Positions 42,590 through 54,477 of a DNA stretch of 64,000 bases are shown one piece after another. The position numbers were made by a program, and so were the translations under genes. The stretch spans positions 1 through 64,000 of the forward strand of contig JAFKAC010000066.1 in assembly GCA_025766275.1 (NCBI GenBank), read 5' to 3'. The notes below the pieces were generated by a model. That model was not told the DNA's origin, did not search any database, and was given only the letters and a program-made list of their open reading frames with translations. Each line of letters starts with the position of its first letter. Within the stretch, counting starts at the first letter, position 1. The stretch comes from Lactarius indigo. Its lineage: Eukaryota; Basidiomycota; Agaricomycetes; Russulales; Russulaceae.

Positions 42590-45420
42590 CGTACCAGACC
42601 CGCCGCTAACACAAGTTCGTGCTCGGAAAGGCGTAGATCATATGCCCCTGGTGATCAGTGATCGGCGATCGACAACGTTCACACCACGCACACTCATAGC
42701 AACGATCTTACACATGTCAGCTATACGACTGCGGCGTGTACAGATCTGATCGAGGATCGTAGCGAACCATGACCGTGTGGCGTCTCACACATGTAGGCAC
42801 TGTAAAGCCGGGTTGTTCCGCGTCGCAGGGAAGATCCGGCAAGGTTGTGTGGCCTCCGAGTCGTGCGCTGTCTAGAGCCCACTGCAAAGATCTGGGGATT
42901 GGATATTGCTACACACTAGTTACACCATGGTGAGAATGGAAACATAGGGGATAGAAGGTTACGTATGAACGAATCGAAACAGTCTCGAGAACCCCATCGA
43001 ACTGTAGCACAATGCCTAGCCTGCCCGCGTGAGCGAATATTCCAAGGCCCTCATATTGTCGTTGCGAATTAAGGGGAGGGGAGCTCCTGGATGCTTTTTC
43101 TTGAGGTGACTCTTAAATACATATAACCGCCCCTTCGACCACTCGAAGTCGTTACAGTAGGGGTAGGGAATCCGCTGTGAATGAATGTCCTTCATATGTC
43201 TGCTTAAGCCTTGCCTCTGTGCGAAGCCAGAGGAACATCTCGAGACATTGCACAGGTATTTCTTGGAGTTACGACGCGCCGAGACACGACTTGACGGTGG
43301 GGTAAATGCTACTGTGTTTGCGAACCGACGTACTTGATGCACCAATGATGGTGCCGCCTCGTCATGGGTAGGGTAGGGATCGAGGGTAATATAATCATCC
43401 ATGGTCGCGCCGGGGAGACGAACGACTGAGTAGGTGTGAGAGAGTAACTCAAGGACTTCTTGACTGGATGATGGTAAGAACGTTGTCGCCGTGCCTAGGG
43501 GAGTGGTAGCCGTGCCGTTGTCCTGCGTCGATCCACGGATTGCCATCGTAGCGGGAAACGTTTCGTTATCGTCAGATTCACCGTGATAAGACCCCGCCCA
43601 AGAGAATGGGAGAGTAGGGGGCACGAACGTGCGAGAGGTATCCCCAGTGACGTCCGTCTCGGCGCTAGGAGTTTGGGGCAGGGTCTGCGAGGAATAGAGG
43701 TGATCAAGTTCAATGCTCCGATGTAGGGAGGGAGGTAGCTGCAGACTTGAGGTGGGTGGGAACTACGCGGACAATGTCAATGGCCGGTCGACGCGAAATA
43801 TAGTGTGCCTCACCAACGTGCGCTCGAAGTATCGTGACGCCGGAGGGAAGACAGGGCCTCCGGTGGGTGAAGGACTACGGCCATCAAAAATCGGACCGAA
43901 TTGTAGAGGACGCGATGCCGGAAGACTAACCCCTCCCGTACGGTCTTGGTGGCCGCTAGGTGGATTCAAGGAAGAGTCCGCTGCATCAAGATACGCCGCT
44001 GTAGCGTTCTTGGGACTAACGTTCGCATAACAGAGTCGAGGAACACCCGAGAGGTCATTGAGAGGTAGGAATAAGCGTGCGTATGCATGGTCTCGCAGAA
44101 GCTCCGTATGAGTGCAGCCATCCTGAGGTGTGGAGGGAGGGAGTTGCGAAATGGGTGCGGGATCGGACGTCGTAGGCCAGCCAAACTGGTCATCAAAGAG
44201 ACGCCGATGAGAACCGGTCCCAACGGGCGACTCTTCGTCGTTTTCCAGATCGTTCATTGAGATCGGACACCACTGGAATTCCCTGGTGACCAGAAAATAT
44301 GTGTCCGGACAGAGGTCAAAGGAGAGCCAGTTCTGGTTACTGGGAGGGTCGGTAGAGATGATGAAGGCGATGGAGGGGGCTGGTCTGGCTTCTCAAATGT
44401 TTTTGAAGTCTCGGTGGCACGCCCCGTGAGGTAAATTGGTCTGTGGGCTCCAAAAAGTCCACACCCACTCGGTGACGCCATCAGGATCCCTCATTATCCG
44501 AAAAAAGCGGTCTACTGGGAAGTCGCGTTATAGAAGAAGGTGTTTGGCACTGGAGGTTGCTAGTTTTCCGCAGCACTTATTGTATCTTCCCTTACTAGGT
44601 GAACCGATGCTTCTTCGGATTATTCCGTCGTGCCCGCTGAAACCCCTTTGAAGGCGGTGCTGCCTCAGGGAACCGAGCATGGGCGCACAGCCGCAGAACA
44701 ATACCTCCCGTTGGCATGCGGGCATGGCACGATCTACAGTGACAAATCTATTCCTGTGGCACCCATGAGATCAGCATGTGGACAAGCTCCCAATATCAAT
44801 GAAAATCTTAGCCCAAAGAGAAGATCGCCAGAGATATAGGTGGTAATTCGTTCTGTATGTTCAGAATGACAAGAATTTTCACGCTTGCGCATGACTCTGA
44901 CACTGGAGTACGACCGGTGTGACAGTCGTATTGTGGACGTGATGGGCATAGACGTCGGTTTAGCAAAAATTGTCAGGATCCCCCAGGAAGAGGGCGAGGG
45001 GGAAAGGAAGGGGGGATCACCAATAACTTACGATGGTCATAGCCATGGCATGTGAAGTTCACACGCACGGTTGCTGTCAGCCGCTTGTCGCAAAGTCTAG
45101 GCCTTGGGCTGTGGTACAAATATGAATTCTGGCCAAACCCTACGGGCACTCCATGAGAAATTAGACAGATGAGCCACCCTACACCAGAGCTCAAATCCGA
45201 TGCACCTGGCCGTTACCTTGGTTCGCAAATCGGAAAGCATCGACGAAGGTAAAACTAGGTCTGGGAGGAGGGATTTTCGATGCGTGGTCTCAAGCCCGCG
45301 GTCGACACGCGTATGCTGTCCGAAATGCGTCACGGTATCGGTACTACACATGCTAGCAATGAGCACATAGTAATATACCATGGCGATTTCTTCGGCGATA
45401 CGGGATACCAAGATCGAAGT
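42590..45420 (-). repeat. right arm of the inverted duplication
   Basis: Reverse-oriented counterpart of 36,480-39,230. The arms flank about 3.4 kb that holds AP-3 mu copy 1. Protein-like conservation within the arms is strongest over the zinc-finger gene. Confidence 0.8.
43016..44257 (-). CDS. C2H2 zinc-finger protein, copy B
   Basis: Minus strand: exon 1 is 44,257-43,793 (ATG at 44,257), a 54-bp intron is 43,792-43,739 (GTCGAC to TCTGCAG), exon 2 is 43,738-43,016. The product has 395 residues. It is the paralogue of copy A, with about 60 extra residues in exon 1. Finger 1 is intact (C-x4-C-x12-H-x4-H). Finger 2 has lost its first cysteine (PYPYC where copy A has SCLYC), so it probably no longer folds. 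The frame is open, but the damaged finger suggests relaxed selection. Confidence 0.65.
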
Positions 45421-45594
45421 TGAGTCTGTTGAGATGTGACGGCAGCGACCAGCCTCTTCTTTGGGCATGAGATGGTGTTTGGATTTTAATGCTTCCGTGT
45501 AATTAATAGATTGGAGGAGCAACAGCAGGCTGGTTAGAAAAATACCTGAGGGGGTCAGGAGAGTCACCAGCGGAGCAAAGGTTACCGTGAACAA
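45097..45594 (-). other. possible exon of unknown gene within and beyond the right arm
   Basis: A 165-codon minus frame of normal amino-acid composition (e.g. IAEEIAMVYYYVLIASMCSTDTVTHFGQHT) with a hydrophobic N-terminal segment. Part of it is conserved at the DNA level in the left arm (36,480-36,720), where the frame is broken. I recognise no domain. Confidence 0.35.
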
Positions 45595-45799
45595 TTACAA
45601 ACTACAGGGAGCCTGGCGAATGTTAAGGCAGACCCTTTTTTCGCGGTGCGAATCAAGGTGCGAACGGGACTAAATTGTAAGAGCCAGCTCAAGTTGGTCA
45701 GCGGTGAGGGGTGTTTCCGGTTTGGAATGTATAGATACAGCGCATACATATACCCGAGTAGCACACATAATTATAATCATCACATCCATCCCCAACTAC

Positions 45800-46990
45800 T
45801 GAGTCCCTGGCATTCAGGACTTCACATAAATCTGTCCTGGGCGTGCACGTTGCGCTAGGGACGGAAGATCGACAAATGGAACACCCTGCTACATATCAAA
45901 ATGGCCCGGGAGTGACAAATTTTCAGTATTCAAGTTATCGGTCGGTTCGGGTTGGACACTATGACAGAATGCCGAATCTGGCCATCCAGTCACTGCTGGT
46001 TCTGATAATCCCGCCGTATTTGTGCATGTGCTGATATAAGCGATAATTGAAGTATCACTGACACTGGCACCTTGGCATGCTCTCACCCTGACAGCCGTTA
46101 CCATCTCCTTATCTATCCCACCCCACCTGATGTCAGGTAATGTCATCTACTACGATACATTCGGTAGTACAGTTACTAATGGCAGGATTGTTCCGGAACG
46201 TACGACACATTTGCTGGCTCCTCTGCGATATATAAGACACACCTTCAGCGAAGGCGTGATCCGATAGCATCACGCCTTGGATCGAGGACCAAGCGAAGTA
46301 AGGATTGGTAGAGTTTAACCCTACACGGACGAACGATGTAGAGCTCGCAACACGCCGGATCGCACAGGTGAGGGGAACTTACAGTCGTGGTAGACGATTC
46401 ACCCTAGTAGTAAGTTACTTGGATAGTATAACTAAAGGGAGACTTTTCCGAGATCACTTGGTAAATCGGAGAAAATCCTTACAGTAAAATGTGTCCCTGA
46501 ATTTATATATTTTATTACCATGTTTAGTTATTTATTGGATCCATGTACCATACTCCAGGATGGTAATTAATACAAGACCGGTCAACCAAGAAGTAGTATC
46601 GTAAGGAGAACTAACGTGCTGCCAAGAATGATAGGTAAGTAATGCGCCGAGGCATAATACAGAGCGGGGCATCTCTCTCTATTGTATTATTGATCAGCAC
46701 AGTACTGATCCAGCCCTTGAGATCTTGAGAAACTGGGTTAGGTCATGTCGCAAGATCAGGGATTGTCGGGATATAATCTTGACTTGATCATAATCGGTCA
46801 CCGCATTACAGTCCAGTACTTCATTTAGTATACTATATTTATAAACGACTGGATCCGAGCAGAGACTCGTGTACTGTAGTGGAGTTTCCATTTTGATAGC
46901 AGGGTGTTCCTTTTGCCAATCTCCCGTCCCCTGGTGCAACGTGCACCAATCCCAGCGCACACCCAGGACAAATTGAGTCCCATTCACAAT
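45800..46990. repeat. short inverted repeat pair
   Basis: A plus-strand block near 45,828-45,905 (CTGTCCTGGGCGTG, then GGAACACCCTGCTA, then ATCAAAATGG) matches a minus-strand block near 46,985-46,890 (TTGTCCTGGGTGTG, GGAACACCCTGCTATCAAAATGG). It is about 80-100 bp, diverged. The rest of 45,421-47,300 contains no gene I can recognise. Confidence 0.5.
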
Positions 46991-47303
46991 ATTCACACCT
47001 CGATTCGCACCCTGAAAAAAAGGGTGTGCCCCTTGGTGTGCCTGAACATTCGCCAGGTCCCCCCCCCTCCCCGTGATATGTAATTGTCCACGGTACCCTT
47101 TGCTCCACATTTTGTCTCCTGGTGCCCTCGGGTATCCTTTTAACCGGCCTTTTGTTGCTCTTCCAATCCATTACAGCAGTTTTCAAATCGCTAGAGCGCT
47201 TTTCCAAAAAGTGTTGATTTGGCGGGGTTTCGGGAACCCCCGTGTTGAGGCTTACCACTAGCCTACTTGTTTTTTGAAATATGTTTGAAATAATAATAAT
47301 AAT

Positions 47304-48021
47304 ATATCGGAAAAACTTCCTGAACAACCTCCTTTCACTTCTGACTACACCAACCGACACCGCCCCGATCTACCCCCTGAAGCAGCACACTGCAGGTGCG
47401 GCTTTCAGGATAAGTCCTTCTACCATCTCGTGTTCGATTGCCCCACGTACTCTCGGCAACGGGCCCTTCTCTACCCCCATTCTGTCAGAGACAACGACCC
47501 ATATGACAACTCTCACTATCCCCTTGACCCTCTTGACCGAATGGATCCTACCGATCTCTTCGCTGGAGATTCCTCTACCACCGTTTACACCTTCCTGAAA
47601 TTCCTCCAGCTGACCAAGCTGGCTGCCAAACCGGACCTGGAAGCTCCCGTCGCCGTCCCCACCCCCCGGGAACAATGGCTGACGGAGCTACACGATCACC
47701 TCGCGCGCCCTGCCCTGCCACCTGAAGACCTGCTTGACTATGACTTGGACCCGGCTTGATGGCCGCCCGTACCCTTTTCCTGATCACATACCTAGGTACC
47801 TCTCTCCTCTGCTGTCACCTTTTATCTGCGCGGCATGCTACGCTTTTCCTTCGGTTACTTGCCTTCCTCTAGCGAGGTGGCTCAATTACTTACCATTACA
47901 CACGGTGCACGCGTCCCAACTGCGTTACTTCTCGTCAATTTCGCTCTGTAGGGAGTCGAAGACCGGTCTTGTATCATCTATACTGTCCCGGAATAAACAT
48001 GGTTCAAAAAAAAAAAAAAAA
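47304..48021 (+). mobile_element. 5'-truncated non-LTR retrotransposon (Tad-like LINE) 3' end
   Basis: An open frame from about 47,304 to TGA at 47,757 encodes the C-terminal end of a LINE polyprotein, recognised by the knuckle CRCGFQDKSFYHLVFDC followed by PTYSRQRALL, as found at the end of fungal LINE ORF2. About 230 bp of 3' UTR follow, with AATAAA at 47,992 and an uninterrupted run of 16 A at 48,006-48,021. The truncated 5' end lies next to an (AAT)n run at 47,289-47,303. It inserted directly upstream of AP-3 mu copy 2. I could not identify a target duplication. Confidence 0.72.
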
Positions 48022-48034
48022 GAAAACCTCATAT

Positions 48035-49180
48035 CACTGAATACTTCGGAGAAGTAACTGCCCTTGCCCCGTGCACGGAGACAACTTTGCTGTTGTTCAT
48101 CAATTCCTCGAGGAGACTTTAGATGCCAGTGCTAGTGGGCACCCCCAAACGCACTACGCGGCACTGTTCTCATTCCGTCACTATCAACAATATACCGCCA
48201 CTGGCGCCACTGGGCCCTTCGGAACTCCTAAGGGCTCCGGACCCACTAAGAACAATCCAAATGCGTTCTCCAGCCCAATCCCACGGCGCAAAGACGGTCT
48301 TTGCTACAACTACGATGATAATCAATACCCAACCTTTCTTTCAGGAATGGATGATCATTACGAGCAGCGTTCCCGGCAAGGTCGATGTTAACTTTAATGC
48401 GGTATTTCTGGCTTTTATGCTCTTGTTAATCTTGCCAGCTTGTGACTTACACGCCAGCAGGAACACCCGACCAATAGCTTCTCGCTCTGACTGATTCACG
48501 CACCACCTCCGGTTCGTACCCACCTATATCTCCTGGTCTGACTCCCCACCTGTGCCCCGCTCTACCTGATGGGCGTTCCCCTTCCACAGATTTAACGTCG
48601 CTTTGCCCAATCAACGGTGCTCTCCTTCGTCCCACCGGACAGGCGTTTCACGCTCACGGAATATTCCTTCGACCTCACAGCTATGACTACAGATGCCGTT
48701 CACCCTGCAAGCGTTGTTCTCTATCACTGACCAGGGCGGTCCATCCTTACCTCTCGTTCTACTCCGAACGACCATCTAACTACCAAGCTCTCTGGAAACT
48801 TGAACCGGCGCGTTCGAGCCGTTGTTCGTTCCACGCGCAGGCTTACTCGAGGACGTCTCTTGGCTCCATCGCGACGTGCAGCGGCGCCAGTGGCGGCGGC
48901 GGGTGGTTGTACGTACCCGCGTGGCGCACGCTGCGCTGGTCCCTCACCCCCTCCCCCTCCGCGATCTCCGATGCCAACCGTCCCGTTCCCGGGCCGGGCC
49001 GGACCTCAACGCCGCGGGACCCGTCCACGAGCAGAGATGCGCACCAGGCGCAACTCTCGTTCGCGTTGCCTGCGGGCACGTTGCTTGGTGCTGAAGATAG
49101 ACCAAGTTAAGCTGAGTGGTGAGACGTACAGGGTACACGTGGGCGCGTGTTGGGGCGCGTCGAGTGGGGAGTCAAGTGGA
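48035..49180 (+). pseudogene. apm3: degraded AP-3 mu subunit, copy 2
   Basis: It starts inside the gene (TEYFGEVTA at 48,037), directly after the LINE poly(A). Recognisable parts: GDNFAVVHQFLEETLD, FSSPIPRRKDGLCYNYDD, ITSSVPGKVDVN about 48,350, LSFVPPD-like about 48,640, and VLKIDQVKLSGETYRVHVG near 49,090-49,140. Several frame changes separate them. The longin N-terminus is missing; it was either displaced by the LINE or never duplicated. Same order and orientation relative to the F-BAR/RhoGAP gene as copy 1. Confidence 0.72.
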
Positions 49181-49708
49181 AAGGCGAGTGATTGGGGTGT
49201 TTTAAAAGAGAAACTTGAAGGGTCAGACTACGCACGCCGCCCCACTCGCTTCCCACGACTAATTACAGTTCTTGGACGCGATCAGGTCTTGTGCGCCGAG
49301 ATGGGTTGCGGGACATTGAAGACGAGACCGAGAAGAGCCTGAGCACACCAAAGTGTAGTAGGATCGAGCCCGCATGTTCACGTCCGAGTTCTATCACTGC
49401 TGACACGGGGTGTGTGCAGGGCTGAGCGCTGAGTACTGAGCACTAAGAAATCGCGCATGCTGGTTCTTTTCCTTCGCCGCGACTCGGAATTCATGTGGTC
49501 GGGAGTGGCCCGGGCGTTAGGCTCATCTGAGGTTCGACCTCCCCCATTCGTTGAATTGGTAGTACATCACAATGTCTTAAAGCCTTTCTTAATACCTGGG
49601 CATGAATCCCACCAAATACCTATGCTGCGGCCTAACATTTGGAGGCCTGGGAAAATACGTCATCATTTGACACGAGCAGCTTTGCGTCCTGGCGCAACCC
49701 CACCCCTC

Positions 49709-52104
49709 ATGTCGTTCCTATCCGTAGAACCTCAGTCCAGAGTCCTTTTAGACAACTACTCGAACAGTCTACTTGTCCAATTTGATACTCAACTCGGGGT
49801 CATCGCAGATCGCTATTTGGCTTTCTTCCAAGAAAGGTCCCCTCAACCCTGTTCACATTGCACTTTACGCTGATTGTTCGATTTTCAGGCGAAGTATTGA
49901 GGCAACATAGTCAGTTGTTGTGTCGAACCTGTCACGTTTCTAGGCTCATTTGGTTCTCTTGGAGTATCGAATCTTTACGGAATCTTCATCACAAAGCAAA
50001 GACCGTCGATGCTTCGTTCGACCCGCAGGCCGAACCAACTACTACGAGAGCAGCGTGGGAGAAAGTGAGAGACAATCTAGAAAGAGGTATGCATTCGCAC
50101 ATCCAGGACTGTGGCTTGAAAACAGACTGCCTTTGCAGAGGCCAATACCCAGCAGGCTTTCGTGGATATATTGGATAACGACGTCATCAAACCCCTTATA
50201 ACGTTGAAGGTGAGCCAGGAACATCTTATTCGGGAGGGCATCTCTGTTCTGATGATAGAGAAATTCGGAAGAAAACGAAAGACCAGACGGGAAAGTGGAT
50301 CGAGGAAGACCTCAAGGAATCCGCAACGGAGTACGCAGATTACGCAGAGAATACGGTCTCCAAGCTCCAACAGGCATACTTCAATAAACATCACTCACGG
50401 TAATACGCCCACTCTATCGATGTCTCGCGACATACTCAAGATATTCCGAAAAAAGGGTTGGAGCGAGGACCTCTACGCTATTTCGTGGTCGGCAAGAAGG
50501 TTCACAGGAACCTGAGCTTGACAAATCCGAAGAAGGTATCGCCGAGATTGCCCCTAGGTTCCGACTTAGTTCTCTGAATTGGATCTATGAATTAGTGTCC
50601 GACGATGACTGCAGGAGGGCCATTCGCCTCCTCAACAACTTGCGATTTATGAGGGTAGAGACTCTGGAGGATGGATACGATGTGGGTGATATTCTATGTT
50701 ATGATTTTGATTGTTGTCACACCAAACATTTCCGACGTAGTGCCTTGAAGAACTCGTTTTCACACCAGTCATCAAGAACGTTCTTGTCAAATATATGAAC
50801 GGGATGGTGTGAGTACTATTGACCCCTCCGGAAATCTTCTTTGAACATTTGACACGACATGTAGCACTGCACGCACACTCCACGATGACCTGGCAATGAT
50901 TACTAGGACGGAAGTTGAGAAGGCCTTGGCTGGAACAGATACGTCCAACCTGAAAGCGTCTTTCCGTCAGGCCCTTTCCTTTTCTATTCCTCCGATCACA
51001 CTCTACCGTAACTACCGCCCCAGCACATACTCAGACTCGGACTTGATTTTTGGTGTCCCTCTGGTGGACCTTACGACTAATCAAGACAATGTTCCGAAAG
51101 TGATGAGAATGTGCATCGAAGAAGTCGAGAAGAGGGGTCTGAATATTAGCAAAATATATTCGGTAAGTTGATCGTGGCATGTGTTTGGATTCGTGCTTAT
51201 TAGCGCAGGTGGATCATCCATTCAGAGCAGAAGTATTAGAGGCCAGTGAAACGATGCTAATGACCAACCTGCGAACTGACACGAATTCGCATCCAGTTTC
51301 GGCATAGGCTCGAAAGTAAAAAGTCATTTTCATTCGGCTCTGCAGACAACATCCATTCCATTGCGATGCTTCTCATGGTAAGTCATTGCGACCGTTACAA
51401 GCGCGTCAAATCCTCAAATCCTCTTCTACTAGCTCTACCTCTTAGACCTTCCAGAGCCACTGTTTATACTCTCTTTGCAAGATTACAGAAACTATGGACA
51501 AAATAGAGGTAGGAGGCCCACACAATTCATCCACGCCCGCATTCTAACGTCACACACAGCCAGATATGCCCAAAACGGTTTCTCGCTATTACGATCAAAG
51601 ATCCGCGAATTACATCCGGTTCAGAGGGCAACTCTAGAAACCCTTCTGCGACATCTCTCGCGTGTTTCCTCTCACGCAAATAAGAATGGAATGACCGTGA
51701 AGTCGCTTGCTGCTAACTTCCGCCATGCCGTCCTTCGTGGGAATGAAGTCTTGCAAGATGGGGTTTCCGTCAAGGCATGTTGCAACTATTTGTTTTGATT
51801 TTTCCAACTGACTCCCTTGGAGTGCCTTGTTTTGGAGGATCTCATTAAAAATGTCCAAGTCCTGTTTTCCCCTCGCGTTCTTCCAACTGCATCTATTACT
51901 TCACCCTATTCGGCAGCGACAGCATCTACATTCACTGACAGCTCGTTTTTGAGTCCCGAGTCCTCACGGTTGCCTTCAGATTGGAATGCGGGGAGGCGCC
52001 CTGCACCAACGGTCCCTCCGGCTAGGTCCACTTCCTGGGCTTCCCTTCTCAAGGGCTCTAACGGAAGGAGTGGAGACGTCTACGCAAGAACAGGTCAGAC
52101 CTAG
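49709..52104 (+). CDS. F-BAR and RhoGAP domain protein (Rho GTPase-activating)
   Basis: Thirteen exons can be joined into 588 codons without a stop: 49709-49836, 49889-49909, 49965-50086, 50139-50209, 50272-50399, 50441-50681, 50741-50808, 50865-51162, 51209-51241, 51297-51377, 51433-51508, 51560-51774 and 51823-52104. The F-BAR part includes LHHKAKTVDASFDP, TRAAWEKVRDNLE and QQAFVDILDNDVIKPL. The RhoGAP part includes DLIFGVPLVDL, VPKVMRMCIEEVEKRG, the MLLMLYLLDLPEPLF core and LLRHLSRVSSHANKNGMTVKSLA, then a Ser/Pro tail. It would bind membrane and switch off Rho-type GTPases at sites of polar growth. Two introns start with GC (51,242 and 51,775), one is only 41 bp (50,400-50,440), and the 3' end is uncertain. 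It is either a working gene with unusual introns or one beginning to decay. The arginine finger could not be placed with certainty. Confidence 0.65.
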
Positions 52105-52319
52105 GCCGAGTGATACTCAAGCGGTGAGGAAAACGACGAATCGTATGCACCAGGAGGCTGTACCTCCTTCGCCCACATTTGTTGCTCAGCGGCGGTTATA
52201 TCAGCAGCGGGCCTGCGACTACACCCACGTACTAACGATCCCCAAAACCCGCCCGAAAGCATGCTTTTTCAGTGTCTCGGATTTTCCCCTCTCACATACT
52301 ACATCAGCAAGGTGCAATC

Positions 52320-52560
52320 TCACTAGAAGGGCCTAGTGTCGCTATTGCAACTGTATGTACTAGACATACTGGCACTATTCGCACCAGTTGAGCTAGACCT
52401 CTTTAGGATTATCTAGTTCACATCTAGTCGCACCAGTTTCACGTTATGTCACCAGGCAACCCCAGGGTAAATAGTAATTTTCAAGTAATTCTAGTTCATG
52501 CTCTAGTCACGCAGCTCTCGCTAGTATTACAATCTGTGGCTAGGTACCCACCCATATGGG
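52320..52560. repeat. CTAG-rich island 1
   Basis: Ten CTAG tetramers in about 230 bp (CACTAGAA, GCCTAGTG, TACTAGAC, ATCTAGTT, CTCTAGTC and others), where about one would be expected. There is no coding signal. A similar island lies at 63,137-63,425. Confidence 0.65.
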
Positions 52561-54477
52561 TACGTGCACAGACAGGTATGGCGGCAGGTTTGTGCAACCA
52601 GGTTTGTTGGCGGGTTTGATAGTCACCCAACCCTCTTTGGTCACCTTCGGGATTCCCATGCAATATATTTATTGTTGAATTATTACTGTAACAAAGAAGC
52701 GTCTGGGATTGACGGGGTTGAGCTCAGAGAGAGAACACGACGGCTATGGACGCTATCCATAGCACCGCTGCGCCCGCCGCTATGCCGAGCGAGAGCCTGT
52801 CGATATGATGGAACGACCTGGGCACGGCGTCTTTGACTTAAGACCTGACTGGGGAGCCATAATCACACAAGAGGGAGATGAGGAAAACACGGAATTGATG
52901 CTGATATTGACAGGAGGGAAATGATCTAGTTACGTCGTGTGCTATATCCAACGTCGAGGGAGTCACGAGCCGATGAAGTATCATACCGGTCTAAGACTTT
53001 TGGAAATCAGATCTTCGTGGTCAAATTTGTTCCGTCCGAAGTCCAATGTGGTGGGACGGTTCGCGGAAACAAGATACCGGCCCCAGTCGATGGCCCAACT
53101 CGGATGGAGGACAGGTTGAACACGTTATCCGGCTCCAAGTTGCCAGGGATTGACCTGTCGCGGAGGTAGGCCCGACTGTTCAATCTGGATGTGGACTCGG
53201 TCAGAAGTCGAACCCGCGATAACAAACAAAATGAACTCCTCACAAAGCGAGCAGTGTGTTTACATAGCCTATGGGACAATGTCAATTGTCCGTCTCTGCG
53301 CTTAAGATTATTGTAAACGTACACCTACTCATCACCCAGAAAATTGCCAGCCACGTTAGAGAGGAGGGTGAAACCACGAACTAGTCATAAAATAAGATAA
53401 GAAACCTCGAATCGGGAGTACGAGAAAGGTGTTACGCTGATAGTCATGGTGGTAGCAAGGATGCTACTCAAGTTAGTTTGGGGTCATTGGCCAACGAAGA
53501 CGAGGAAAAAACCCACCCCATCAATAAACCGGAATTGATACTGTAAGCCATCAAAGTCATGATGACGGAATCAGTTCTGTGCATGAGTGTCAGCTAGGTC
53601 CACGGCATAAAGTCAAAAGGATGGACTCGCCTCGTGAACCCCGTCTTCCTGCGGTAGAGAGACCGGCACATCGCCACCGCAACCAGCAGGTCCGCCAGAG
53701 CGCCTGCAGCCATTCCTGCACACGAAATCCACTATCAAGCTGTTAACGTGAGTGGATATGGTATGGGTTGGAACATACAGTCAAAGAGTGAAAATTGTCG
53801 AACTGCTTGAGGACCGCCCTGAAAATGGGTTTCGGTTAATTTGATAATACGCCCAGGGAAGAAATGTACCTACTCTTTTACGGTGAAAACTAGCAAGCGA
53901 AGTTTGAGTCACTCATGGACGAAACAGTGAACAGGGAACTCACAAATCCCGAAGACTACAATGACGTGAGTGAAGACCTCTCAGGGGAAACCGAGAGCAC
54001 TCACAGGAAGCGATAATGACTAACGCCCCCTACAAATCCACATTCAGAGGTGCTCCGATAAGTTGATGATGATGACTTACGATGACGATCGGGCAGACGA
54101 TACTTTGGCTCACTGGTAGAAACAAATTATAGCTCGGAAGTACAATAGATGACAAAGGACAAAAACTCACTAACATAGACCCGTCTTGCATAATAGCTAT
54201 GCTGTGTTAGGACAAATAGCAAGATGAAGATGGCGCACAAACGACGAACAGCTCCACGGAAGCGCCGACGATGATCTACGACGATCTTCAGTAAGTACGT
54301 GACGCCAGATTACTGAATGTATAACGTACACTTATAACGATCTGAAACTACATCGGCCGCAGCATTGGATGTGGTGTGAGTGGCTTGGAGGTAAGACTGT
54401 TCAGAATTACATACGTTCAGGACCCTGAGGTGTGAATCAGACACGACTCCGCTCCAACTTGGAAGCGGTTGACTCAC
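52561..54477. other. mostly unassigned; probable 3' part of the DUF6534-like gene
   Basis: 52,561-53,600 holds nothing I can name. From about 54,300 down to 53,640, minus-strand sequence has splice-like signals and hydrophobic short frames that may be later exons of the gene at 54,478-55,009, but I could not join them in frame. Confidence 0.35.

Noticed and set aside
50400..50440. TAA and apparent frameshift in the RhoGAP gene, first read as pseudogene damage
   Set aside because: Removing a 41-bp GT-AG intron avoids the stop and restores the frame, so I kept the gene as a CDS with reduced confidence.
53190..53240. tRNA-like B box (GGGTTCGACTT on the minus strand)
   Set aside because: No A box at a suitable distance and no cloverleaf could be folded by eye. 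The similar TTCGAA near 38,735 was rejected for the same reason.
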